DNA from: Nitrospirota bacterium
Lineage (GTDB): Bacteria; Nitrospirota; Thermodesulfovibrionia; UBA6902; JAJYJJ01
Assembly (NCBI GenBank): GCA_021789595.1
Contig: JAJYJJ010000001.1
Location: forward strand, 62,001 to 126,000
Length of the DNA stretch: 64,000 nucleotides
Direction of reading: 5' to 3'
Part shown: in pieces, positions 1 to 7,133 of the stretch
Layout of the letters: each line of letters begins with the position of its first letter
Numbering within the stretch: position 1 is the first letter of the stretch
Made by a program: the position numbers and the translations under genes
Notes under the pieces: generated by a model
Told to the model about the DNA's origin: nothing
Seen by the model: the letters and a program-made list of their open reading frames with translations, nothing else
Databases searched by the model: none

Positions 1-2
1 AG

Positions 3-683
3 ACCTTTAAAAATGGCTCAGTGGATAGCGAAATTCTTTCAGAAGCAATTAAAAAGTGTATCATAGATGATGCTGAAGGGATTTTAATTACCAGCGAAAT
101 AGGTGGAAAGGGTCGTTCCATCTCCCGCAAGTCTGCAATTGAATTCGGCTGGCTTGTTGGATGTCCCGACAATACAAGGACTGAATCATACTTTCATGCC
201 AAGTATGTTCCAGAAGGCCGTGGCAAAGGTTCTGGTGCAGGGGAAAATCTCGGGCAGAATATCTTCCACCGTCCTGCATCCTCCGGTCAATATGCAGTGG
301 TTGTAAATGTTGACCTTTACAAAGTCGGACGCAATGACATTACCCTTACATATGTGGAAGGAGTAGACAGACAGGCAAGAATAAAGGCACTTTTGAAAAG
401 TGTTATGAATACCTTTATTAAGCCAACAGGGGCGCACCGCAATACACAGCATCCTCACATCCTTGATTTCAGCGGCGTTGTAACCAAGTCAACAACGACA
501 TTGCCGGCTCCTGTGCTAAGTGGCCTGAATCCAAATTATCGGGATGAAATAAGAAGAATCGCTGAAAGTCTGAATACAACAGCGTCAAATACTCCCATAT
601 CAGTCACACCATTTGACGGGCTTGCAGCATTTACGGAAGTTATTGCTGGCATAATAAATCAGGTTCAGCCCTATGGAGATTAA
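3..683 (+). CDS. cas7: Cas7-family (DevR-like) Cascade backbone protein, 5' end missing
   Basis: The reading frame is open from base 3, so the N-terminus lies outside the window; a GTG at 21 is only an internal candidate start. Cas7 proteins polymerise along the crRNA to form the backbone of the type I interference complex. The sequence has a DevR/Csa2-like core: an SRKSAIEFGWLVG segment, a glycine-rich GRGKGSGAGENLGQNIF stretch, and SSGQYAVVVNVDLYKVGRND leading into the RRM-like domain. The stop overlaps the start of cas5 by 11 bases, so the two are probably translationally coupled. Type I-A or I-B is most likely; the missing upstream genes (cas8, cas3, cas6) would be needed to decide. Confidence 0.82.
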   Translation, partial: TFKNGSVDSEILSEAIKKCIIDDAEGILITSEIGGKGRSISRKSAIEFGWLVGCPDNTRTESYFHAKYVPEGRGKGSGAGENLGQNIFHRPASSGQYAVVVNVDLYKVGRNDITLTYVEGVDRQARIKALLKSVMNTFIKPTGAHRNTQHPHILDFSGVVTKSTTTLPAPVLSGLNPNYRDEIRRIAESLNTTASNTPISVTPFDGLAAFTEVIAGIINQVQPYGD

Positions 684-1446
684 GATGGCAGATGACAAAC
701 TAATTGACCGTGGAATAGGGAAATGGCTCATTCTCAGCTATATTCCGGTAAGCCTTTTTTCCTTGCGGATGACACATGCCACAAACAAGGGAGGGAAGAC
801 CCTTTTGGTTCCGACACCGTATTCATTCAAGATGACCATGATTGATGTTTGCTTCAGGATATTTAATGGAAATGAGGCTAAAATCAAGGCACGGCAGGTT
901 TTTGATCTGATTAAAGGCTGTGAAATAAGATTTTCTCCTCCTTCAGTTTGTATCGTGCAGAATACCTTTATCAAGATACGACAAGAAGAAAGAGATGCCC
1001 CAAAGGGCTTTTATGTCCCCACAATTGCATATCGGGAATTCTGTTTTTACAGAAATGGAGAACTAAAAGTAGCTCTTGGGGTGAATGGTCTTGGTGCGGA
1101 TGCACTCTCATTACTGAAGATTGTCGGAAGTCATATCAACTGTATCGGGAAAAGAGGTTCTTTCTGGCAATACATTGGTGAAACATTCCAAAAGGGTAAT
1201 CTTTCTGTAGAATATACATGCCCGCAGGAAAATGAACAATTGGAGGCTGGTAATTTTCAATGGATCCAATATCTTGATGACTTTGGGGGGGCTTTGTGCA
1301 AGGCAAAGGATGGCTTTGACCGTATAAGCACCTATGGCGATGGCAAGATTGAGCTTGGTAAACATCGCATATTAGTTAGAACAGTTTTGCCTTATAAGTT
1401 TAAACAGAGTAGCAGACATTTTACACAATATGAAAAACCTGAATAA
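673..1446 (+). CDS. cas5: Cas5-like Cascade subunit
   Basis: This 257-residue protein starts inside the end of cas7 and has the THATNKGGKTLLVPTPYSFK segment near residues 35-54 that I associate with Cas5-type RAMP proteins. Cas5 normally caps the 5' handle of the crRNA and contacts the large subunit. Position directly after cas7 with an 11-base overlap supports the call. ATG at 673 is the first start; a second in-frame ATG at 685 is also possible. No Cas8, Cas3 or Cas6 follows: the next 1.5 kb holds toxin-antitoxin genes instead. Subtype cannot be fixed from this fragment. Confidence 0.72.
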   Translation: MEIKMADDKLIDRGIGKWLILSYIPVSLFSLRMTHATNKGGKTLLVPTPYSFKMTMIDVCFRIFNGNEAKIKARQVFDLIKGCEIRFSPPSVCIVQNTFIKIRQEERDAPKGFYVPTIAYREFCFYRNGELKVALGVNGLGADALSLLKIVGSHINCIGKRGSFWQYIGETFQKGNLSVEYTCPQENEQLEAGNFQWIQYLDDFGGALCKAKDGFDRISTYGDGKIELGKHRILVRTVLPYKFKQSSRHFTQYEKPE

Positions 1447-1498
1447 TACAATTTACCATTTACTCTGTTTACCCACAACTTTTTATCCATAGTTTTTT

Positions 1499-1606
1499 AT
1501 GACCGAAAAAGATTTAAAAATAGCAAAGGAACTTAAAGAGAAGTTATCTAAAGTCGTAAATCTTATTGATTTTCGTGTATTCGGCTCAAGGGGAGAGGGA
1601 ATATAA
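1499..1606 (+). pseudogene. Truncated MNT-type nucleotidyltransferase (antitoxin) remnant
   Basis: An ATG frame of 35 codons ends with FRVFGSRGEGI and a stop. The FGSRGEG stretch resembles the GSxxxG nucleotide-binding motif of minimal nucleotidyltransferases (MNT), which act as antitoxins to HEPN toxins. The rest of the fold, including the downstream catalytic aspartates, is absent. I read it as the 5' fragment of a decayed MNT gene; no HEPN partner is visible. A short random ORF is possible, but the motif and the helix preceding it fit the family well. Confidence 0.5.
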
Positions 1607-1690
1607 GGTATCTCACCGGTTTTGAAAAAATATTATTCAGATTGCCACCATTGAGATTGTATTCTGTCCCGAAAATCTGTCCCGAAACCC

Positions 1691-1731
1691 TTGACATACG
1701 ACGCCACAATTATTGTATATTCATTGTATAT
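1691..1731 (+). promoter_or_regulatory. MazEF promoter with tandem operator-like repeats
   Basis: A TTGACA hexamer (1691-1696) is followed by two copies of ATTGTATAT at 1712-1720 and 1723-1731, spaced 11 bases, i.e. one helical turn. The repeats overlap the expected -10 region. AbrB-type antitoxins usually repress their own operon, so these are reasonable autoregulatory sites. A strong AAGGAGG ribosome site follows at 1738-1744, ahead of ATG 1754. Confidence 0.5.
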
Positions 1732-1753
1732 CCAATAAAGGAGGGCTGATTTC

Positions 1754-1996
1754 ATGAAAGTTAAAATTCAGCAATGGGGTCATAGCCTTGGTATCCGTAT
1801 TCCAAAGGCATACGCCCGTGATGTTAGCTTGCGTAAAGGATCAGTGGTGGATATTACCGAGGCTAAAGGAAAGCTTGTAATAATACCGGTAGAAGAGCCA
1901 GAGTTTTCCCTGAAAGAGCTTCTATCGGGCATTACGAACAAGAACATTCACCATGAGGTCGATACCGGGGCGCCTGCAGGGAAAGAGGTATGGTAA
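1754..1996 (+). CDS. mazE: MazE-family (AbrB-fold) antitoxin
   Basis: The 80-residue protein begins MKVKIQQWGHSLGIRIPKA, the characteristic SpoVT/AbrB swapped-hairpin DNA-binding domain of MazE antitoxins, followed by an acidic C-terminal tail that would wrap the toxin. It neutralises MazF and represses the operon. Start at ATG 1754 is set by the AAGGAGG site ten bases upstream. Its stop overlaps the toxin start by seven bases. It lies between cas5 and cas4, an unusual position discussed in the findings. Confidence 0.9.
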   Translation: MKVKIQQWGHSLGIRIPKAYARDVSLRKGSVVDITEAKGKLVIIPVEEPEFSLKELLSGITNKNIHHEVDTGAPAGKEVW

Positions 1997-2334
1997 ATCC
2001 TGAAAGATATATACCAGACCGTGGCGATATCGTCTGGATAAGCCTCAACCCACAGGCAGGACATGAACAATCGGGCAGGCGTCCAGCGCTGGTTTTGTCT
2101 CCCGCAGCTTACAATAAGAAGGTTGGACTTGCAATCCTCTGCCCCGTTACAAGCAAGGTGAAAGGATACCCTTTTGAGGTTATAATTCCAGAGGGACTGA
2201 AGGCTTCCGGGGTAATACTTTCAGATCAGGTAAAGAACATGGACTGGAAGGTCAGAGAAGTAGAGTTTATAGACCGATTGCCTGACGAAGCAACAATGAT
2301 TGTCCTGAAAAAACTTAATACTTTATTGAGTTAG
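1990..2334 (+). CDS. mazF: MazF-family mRNA interferase toxin
   Basis: A 114-residue PemK/MazF protein. The family motifs are clear: RGDIVWISLNPQAGHEQSGRRPALVLSP near the N-terminus, CPVTSKVKGYPFEV in the middle and VILSDQVKNMDW, which carries the conserved Ser-Asp-Gln. MazF cleaves single-stranded mRNA at short sequence motifs and arrests growth when the antitoxin is lost. It overlaps mazE by seven bases, the normal arrangement. The gene looks intact, with no missing catalytic residue (Arg in QSGRRP and Ser/Thr in PVTSK are present). Confidence 0.92.
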   Translation: MVNPERYIPDRGDIVWISLNPQAGHEQSGRRPALVLSPAAYNKKVGLAILCPVTSKVKGYPFEVIIPEGLKASGVILSDQVKNMDWKVREVEFIDRLPDEATMIVLKKLNTLLS

Positions 2335-2421
2335 GAGAAAGTATTTAGTGACATTGATTATTCAAAAATAAGATGATAAGATAGTCTTAATTCTGGTCAA
2401 TCAGAAAGGAGGTCAATGTTA

Positions 2422-2682
2422 ATGAAAACGCTTTCGTTGTCCGAGGCTAAGATGAAGCTGAGCCGGCTTGTAGATTCGGTCAGCACAACCGACGAGGAGA
2501 TCATGATCACGAAGAACGGTGCCCCGGCTGCCGTCCTGATCAGTCCAGATGAGTTCGAAAGCTGGAAAGAAACCATCGCTGTGCGCTCGGACTCACTGCT
2601 TATGGACGAAATCAGGAGGGGGTTAAAGGCTCTAAAGGGAAAGAAAAGCCGCCTGTACACACTTGAAGAATTGGCAAGTTAA
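2422..2682 (+). CDS. Phd/YefM-family antitoxin
   Basis: This protein of about 86 residues has the Phd/YefM pattern: LSEAKMKLSRLVDSVSTTDE, then EIMITKNGAPAAVLISPDEF, then a charged C-terminal tail. It would bind DNA through its N-terminal half and block the downstream RelE/ParE-type toxin with its tail. I chose ATG 2422 because the AAGGAGG at 2406-2412 gives a nine-base spacing; ATG 2416 lies only three bases from it. The toxin begins 11 bases after the stop. This is the second toxin-antitoxin module between cas5 and cas4. Confidence 0.88.
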   Translation: MKTLSLSEAKMKLSRLVDSVSTTDEEIMITKNGAPAAVLISPDEFESWKETIAVRSDSLLMDEIRRGLKALKGKKSRLYTLEELAS

Positions 2683-2693
2683 GATCATTACGT

Positions 2694-2993
2694 ATGAAAG
2701 CCCGCTCCGATAAACTAAGGGTGCCTGATGAAGTGGTTGAGGTTATCCGCAATCTACATCCACATCTCAAAAAGAAGATAAAGCTGTTTCTGCAACAGAT
2801 TGTTACGAACCCATATTCGGGAAAGGAACTGAAAGATGAACTTGAGGGCATGAGGAGTTTCAGAGTGAGCAGGCTCAGAATAATCTACAGGCTCTCTCAA
2901 AACAAACAAATTGAAATTGTTGTGATAGGTCCACGTAAAACTATATACGAGGAGACATATATCCTGCTTAAAAGAACGAAAAAAGAAGATTGA
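2694..2993 (+). CDS. RelE/ParE-family toxin
   Basis: A 99-residue basic protein with the RelE/ParE superfamily fold: two N-terminal helices (EVVEVIRNLHPHLKKKIKLFLQQI), a KELKDELEGMRSFRVSRLRIIYRL strand region with the conserved Arg-rich core, and a final IEIVVIGPRKTIYEE strand. RelE members cut mRNA in the ribosome; ParE members poison gyrase. I cannot tell which applies. It ends three bases before cas4, so toxin and cas4 are probably on one transcript. Confidence 0.88.
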   Translation: MKARSDKLRVPDEVVEVIRNLHPHLKKKIKLFLQQIVTNPYSGKELKDELEGMRSFRVSRLRIIYRLSQNKQIEIVVIGPRKTIYEETYILLKRTKKED

Positions 2994-2996
2994 TTT

Positions 2997-3506
2997 ATGT
3001 TTACAAACAAGTCTGTTCAAATAGCCATCACCGGCACCGAGTTCAACTACTACCTTCTCTGCACGAGGAAGTTGTGGCTGTTTTCGCATGGCATACATAT
3101 GGAACACACTTCTGACAATGTGCTCCTGGGAAAGCTGATAGACGAGCATTCGTATCCGAGGGCGAAGAAGGAGATACTTATCGACGGCGTGGTGAAGATC
3201 GATTTCATGGATGACGGAGCAGTGCATGAAGTGAAGAAGTCGAACAAAATGGAGAATGCCCATATCGGACAGGTCCTTTACTACATTTACTGCTTACGGC
3301 AAAAGGGCGTTGATATAAGAAAGGGGATCATTAATTACCCAAAACAGAAGCGGACAACTGAGGTGGAACTTACTCCCGAAAAAGAAATTGAGATCTCAGA
3401 AGCAGTTGATAAAATTAAAGAAATAGAGGGGATGGGTCAGCCGCCCGGGGTATTGAAGGCCAAAATTTGCAGAAAATGCGGATATGAGGACTTTTGTTAT
3501 GTATAG
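2997..3506 (+). CDS. cas4: Cas4 nuclease, type I adaptation
   Basis: A 169-residue RecB-like nuclease that trims prespacers and sets PAM choice and orientation together with Cas1-Cas2. Iron-sulfur ligands are visible at Cys22 (LLCTRKLWLF) and Cys158, Cys161, Cys167 in CRKCGYEDFC at the C-terminus. The nuclease core reads IDFMDDGAVHEVKKSNKME with the Asp and Glu-x-Lys of the RecB motif, followed by the QVLYYIY motif. Length fits the short Cas4 family of type I-B/I-A loci. It begins three bases after the RelE-type toxin, so it may depend on that operon for transcription. Confidence 0.93.
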   Translation: MFTNKSVQIAITGTEFNYYLLCTRKLWLFSHGIHMEHTSDNVLLGKLIDEHSYPRAKKEILIDGVVKIDFMDDGAVHEVKKSNKMENAHIGQVLYYIYCLRQKGVDIRKGIINYPKQKRTTEVELTPEKEIEISEAVDKIKEIEGMGQPPGVLKAKICRKCGYEDFCYV

Positions 3507-3513
3507 AAAATTA

Positions 3514-3686
3514 AACCACAGAGACACAGAGGCACAAAGAAGAAATGTATTATGAAAAGGAACCTCACTTATCTTAAACTTTCCGGGATAAGAATTGGTT
3601 TAATATTTAATTTTTATTCGAGTGTCTTGAGAGATGGCATAAAGAGACTTGTCTTATAATCTCAGTGTCTCTGTGCCTCTGTGGTT
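3514..3686. repeat. Inverted-repeat element between cas4 and cas1
   Basis: The left arm (3514-3535, AACCACAGAGACACAGAGGC...) and right arm (3665-3686) are imperfect inverted copies, 20 of 22 positions pairing. Similar 'cacagaggcacagag' palindromes are known to flank GxxExxY-type genes in many environmental genomes. The interior carries a 3' fragment of just such a gene (3552-3659). I read the whole as a deletion derivative of that mobile unit. A 12-base direct repeat TATGAAAAGGAA occurs at 3551-3562 and again across the cas1 start at 3703-3714. Confidence 0.7.
3552..3659 (+). pseudogene. C-terminal fragment of a GxxExxY protein
   Basis: The 35-codon frame ends with YLKLSGIRIGLIFNF, then VLRDGIKRLVL and a stop. 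This matches the conserved C-terminus of GxxExxY family proteins (a PDDEXK-like family of unknown role), which typically end TYLKLTGKKVGLLINF and GIKRIVL. The N-terminal two thirds, including the GxxExxY motif, are missing. The family assignment comes from memory of the family's C-terminal pattern. It lies inside an inverted-repeat element that commonly flanks such genes. Confidence 0.6.
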
Positions 3687-3703
3687 CAGTATGAGGGTTT
3701 TAT

Positions 3704-4696
3704 ATGAAAAGGAATTATTACATAACAAAAAACGGCAGACTCAAGCGGAAGGATAACACTCTCTACTTGGAGTTTGAGACGGGTGAAAAGAAGGCGATCC
3801 CAGTTGAGGACGTGGAAGGGCTCTATCTTATGGGTGAAACGGACCTGAATACCAAACTCCTGAACTTCCTTTCGCAGCAGAAGATACCCGTGCACGTGTT
3901 CAACTATTATGGCTATTATTCAGGTTCCTATTATCCGAGGGAACATCTGAATTCCGGATTCCTGCTGGTAAACCAGGTGGAATGTTACAAGGACAAGGGG
4001 AAAAGGCTGGCTATCGCAAAAGAGCTGATAAACAGCGCAGCACATAATATCCTTCGCAACCTGAAGTATTATCAGAACAGAAAAGGAGGGCTTGAAACTT
4101 ACATATCAGGAATAGAAGCCAAATTGCCTGAACTCGATAAGTCATCGGGTATCCTTGAACTGATGGCATGGGAGGGACACGTAAGGGAGCGGTATTATGA
4201 CAGCTTCAACCTCATCCTCGAACTTGAGGAAGAATTCACGAAGCGGACAAAAAGGCCGCCCGACAACATGATTAACGCCCTCATATCTTTCGGTAACTCC
4301 CTTTTGTACGCAACGACGCTTGGGGAGATTTACCATACACAGCTCAATCCCACTATAAGCTTCCTGCATGAGCCTGGAAACAGGAGGTTCTCACTCAGTC
4401 TGGATATAGCGGAAGTTTTCAAGCCTGTTATTGTGGATCACGTAATCTTTAAGCTGCTGAATACGAAGATGCTTGGAGAAAGTGATTTTGAAAAAGATGT
4501 AAATTTTTGCTATCTTTCTGAGAACGGCAGAAAGGTATTTTTGAAGGAATACGATGAGCGGCTCAATACGACAATCAAGCACAGGTCGATCGGCAGAAAT
4601 GTTTCATATAGGCATCTGATTAAGCTGGAGTGTTATAAGATCGAAAAATATGTCGCGGGGATTGAAGAGTATAAGGGATTCAGGACATGGTGGTAA
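3704..4696 (+). CDS. cas1: Cas1 integrase
   Basis: A 330-residue Cas1 of the type I-B/I-A lineage. The N-terminal beta domain is followed by the catalytic helical domain with LELMAWEGHVRERYYDSF (metal-binding Glu), LNPTISFLHEPGNRRFSLSL (His) and DIAEVFKPVIVDH (Asp), the three expected metal ligands. It forms the spacer integrase with Cas2. Start ATG 3704 encodes MKRNYYITKNGRLKRKDNTL, the usual N-terminus. An inverted-repeat element separates it from cas4, and a second one from cas2, so the adaptation operon has been invaded twice without damaging a gene. Confidence 0.96.
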   Translation: MKRNYYITKNGRLKRKDNTLYLEFETGEKKAIPVEDVEGLYLMGETDLNTKLLNFLSQQKIPVHVFNYYGYYSGSYYPREHLNSGFLLVNQVECYKDKGKRLAIAKELINSAAHNILRNLKYYQNRKGGLETYISGIEAKLPELDKSSGILELMAWEGHVRERYYDSFNLILELEEEFTKRTKRPPDNMINALISFGNSLLYATTLGEIYHTQLNPTISFLHEPGNRRFSLSLDIAEVFKPVIVDHVIFKLLNTKMLGESDFEKDVNFCYLSENGRKVFLKEYDERLNTTIKHRSIGRNVSYRHLIKLECYKIEKYVAGIEEYKGFRTWW

Positions 4697-4710
4697 AGAA
4701 CAATAAGATA

Positions 4711-4799
4711 AACCATAGAGACACAGAGGCACTGAGAAGATATATAACTTCTTATACGGGGTTGTCTTTTCTCCTCTGTGACTCCGTGCCTCTGTAGTT
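4711..4799. repeat. Palindromic repeat between cas1 and cas2
   Basis: Arms at 4711-4732 and 4778-4799 are inverted copies of the same family found at 3514-3686 (AACCATAGAGACACAGAGGC...), with about 45 bases between them and no coding content. It is a minimal, presumably non-autonomous member. It could form a stem in the cas1-cas2 transcript. Confidence 0.7.
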
Positions 4800-4807
4800 A
4801 AATTGGC

Positions 4808-5071
4808 ATGTATATCATTTTAGTTTATGATGTTGGAGAAAAGAGGGTGCAGAAAGTTCACAAGCTTCTGAAGAAGTACTTGAACTGGGTGCAGAATTCA
4901 GTCTTTGAAGGTGAACTCACTGACGGGAAATTCGAGGAAATGAAAATTGAACTGAATAAACGCATGAATACGGAGGAAGATTCCACCATTATTTATAGCC
5001 TTGGCAGCCTGAAGTATACCGGACGTGAGATTATTGGTGTTGAAAAGAATTTAACCGGCAATTTATTATGA
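4808..5071 (+). CDS. cas2: Cas2
   Basis: An 87-residue Cas2 with the ferredoxin-like fold signature MYIILVYDVGEKRVQKVHKL at the N-terminus; Asp8 in LVYDV is the conserved acidic residue. Cas2 is the dimeric core that holds two Cas1 dimers during spacer integration. Length is normal for the family. It is the last cas gene, 99 bases before the first repeat. Confidence 0.95.
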   Translation: MYIILVYDVGEKRVQKVHKLLKKYLNWVQNSVFEGELTDGKFEEMKIELNKRMNTEEDSTIIYSLGSLKYTGREIIGVEKNLTGNLL

Positions 5072-5170
5072 AGTCGTCTGTCTGTGGGTCTTTTTGCACA
5101 ACCGGCGGTTGACAGACGATTTTATGCTCTTTGACAACTTAACTCCTTGTTTTTTAGGGCAATATTTTGC
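5072..5170 (+). promoter_or_regulatory. CRISPR leader
   Basis: This AT-rich 99-base gap between cas2 and the first repeat is the leader, since the repeat 3' end (ATTGAAAC) matches the usual crRNA 5' handle and sets transcription left to right. It contains a nine-base inverted repeat, TCGTCTGTC at 5074-5082 and GACAGACGA at 5111-5119, which may be a protein site or a terminator for the cas transcript. TTGACA hexamers occur at 5109 and 5131, but I see no convincing -10 element. Confidence 0.7.
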
Positions 5171-7054
5171 CTTTTAATCGCACCAATATGGAATTGAAAC
5201 GGATACTGGTCTGTCAATCCTAAACCTTTGTTTAACCTTTTAATCGCACCAATATGGAATTGAAACTGCGGTAAAACTTGAGCACGGCTTTGTAAAATAA
5301 ACTTTTAATCGCACCAATATGGAATTGAAACGACACAAGCAGCTTAGAAGCAGACGTGAACTTCAAGCTTTTAATCGCACCAATATGGAATTGAAACAAC
5401 TTATGTACAGGTAAAATAAAAGTAGTTCGGAATCTTTTAATCGCACCAATATGGAATTGAAACTGATTTAATGTTCCCCCTGGTGATGATATTGATATTC
5501 TTTTAATCGCACCAATATGGAATTGAAACCAGGAGGTGCGGGATGACCTACTCGCTGGATATATATCTTTTAATCGCACCAATATGGAATTGAAACTCTT
5601 TTAGAAAAGATGAAGATACGAGACAATGGGCACTTTTAATCGCACCAATATGGAATTGAAACACCGTAGCGGTCAGTAAGGTGGAAACATTTGTAGTGCT
5701 TTTAATCGCACCAATATGGAATTGAAACAAGGTGTTGATGATTTTGCGGCCTCGGATTTAAGCCACTTTTAATCGCACCAATATGGAATTGAAACGATAT
5801 TATGCTCTATCGCCCCGAACATCGGGCCGAGCTTTTAATCGCACCAATATGGAATTGAAACTTGTCCTTAAAATGCGTGTTATTTGTTCTACTAAAACTT
5901 TTAATCGCACCAATATGGAATTGAAACCGCTGTATTTAGCAAAGCCGCTTTTGAGAAGAGTGTCTTTTAATCGCACCAATATGGAATTGAAACGAATCAA
6001 AAAGCGCGGGGCGGGTAGGGATAGTACTATCTTTTAATCGCACCAATATGGAATTGAAACTATTGTTTGATGTATATTCTGTATTAGCAACTGTAACTTT
6101 TAATCGCACCAATATGGAATTGAAACTAGGTCAATCAAATGGTATTAGTGCAGGATCTATTGCTTTTAATCGCACCAATATGGAATTGAAACTCAGCAGA
6201 CGGGTCATTAACATTCATCGAGAGATGAAGCTTTTAATCGCACCAATATGGAATTGAAACATATATAGCCCCCCAGGCCAGGGTATTAGAAGTGAACTTT
6301 TAATCGCACCAATATGGAATTGAAACTATTGTTTGATGTATATTCTGTATTAGCAACTGTAACTTTTAATCGCACCAATATGGAATTGAAACATCAGAGG
6401 GTGTTTGTCGTATACCCCCTGGTGCAGGCTTTTAATCGCACCAATATGGAATTGAAACGATACATATTCTGTATTAGCAGTTGTAAGAGTATAACTTTTA
6501 ATCGCACCAATATGGAATTGAAACATGACAGAAAGGGATGGACTGATTACACTATAAGACCTTTTAATCGCACCAATATGGAATTGAAACGTAGCAACCT
6601 TTAAGGTTCTAAATCCCTTATATATAGCTTTTAATCGCACCAATATGGAATTGAAACTTTAATACCTATTCTGATCTTATCATGCATTGTATGGCTTTTA
6701 ATCGCACCAATATGGAATTGAAACGAGCGAATAAAAATCGCTCAGGCTATATAACATTATCTTTTAATCGCACCAATATGGAATTGAAACTAAGGAGTGT
6801 CCACGATGCAAATCTCGTGCTATCAGCTTTTAATCGCACCAATATGGAATTGAAACGATGTAAGCCCCTTTATAGTTATATATGAGAATTATCTTTTAAT
6901 CGCACCAATATGGAATTGAAACATCGTTAGAAGTATCAAGTATGTCAGGCTGAAATATACTTTTAATCGCACCAATATGGAATTGAAACTTACCAAAAAC
7001 AATTTCTTGTGAATCAAATTGGATCTTTTAATCGCACCAATATGGAATTGAAAC
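5171..7054 (+). CRISPR. CRISPR array, 29 repeats and 28 spacers
   Basis: The repeat is 30 bases, beginning CTTTTAATCGCACC and ending GGAATTGAAAC. I found 29 copies, all identical as far as I can read, including the last one. Spacers are 35-38 bases, mostly 36. The final eight bases ATTGAAAC fit the crRNA 5' handle of type I-A/I-B systems, so the leader-proximal, newest spacers are at the left. The spacers at 6061-6096 and 6327-6362 are identical; the spacer at 6459-6494 overlaps them in sequence by 28 bases with four differences. Spacers at 5530-5566 and 6791-6826 each look like a ribosome site followed by ATG. Confidence 0.98.
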
Positions 7055-7067
7055 CAAAATACCACTG

Positions 7068-7086
7068 CAACTGGCCGCTCCAGTTG
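7068..7086. terminator. Short hairpin between array end and dinG
   Basis: CAACTGG, a five-base loop and CCAGTTG form a perfect seven-base-pair stem just past the last repeat and before the 3' end of the convergent dinG gene. There is no long T run (TTCT on the plus strand), so a terminator role is weak, but a convergent junction is where one would be expected. Confidence 0.35.
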
Positions 7087-7133
7087 TTCTCACTGAGACG
7101 AGGAAAAGGCTTCAGATTCAATTCGATTTGAGA

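Larger units (their letters stand above)
1447..1753. other. Gap after cas5: gene remnant plus toxin-antitoxin promoter region
   Basis: No intact gene lies here. It holds a truncated nucleotidyltransferase start (1499-1606), a tandem pair of 12-base repeats reading TCTGTCCCGAAA at 1663-1674 and 1676-1687, and the promoter and operator-like repeats of the MazEF module (1691-1731). The mixture of gene debris and direct repeats marks a junction where foreign modules have entered the cas operon. Confidence 0.6.

Noticed and set aside
5232-6885. Protein-coding frames across the array with repeated FNRTNMELK or QFHIGAIK segments
   Set aside because: These are translations of the 30-base repeat and its spacers on both strands, not genes.
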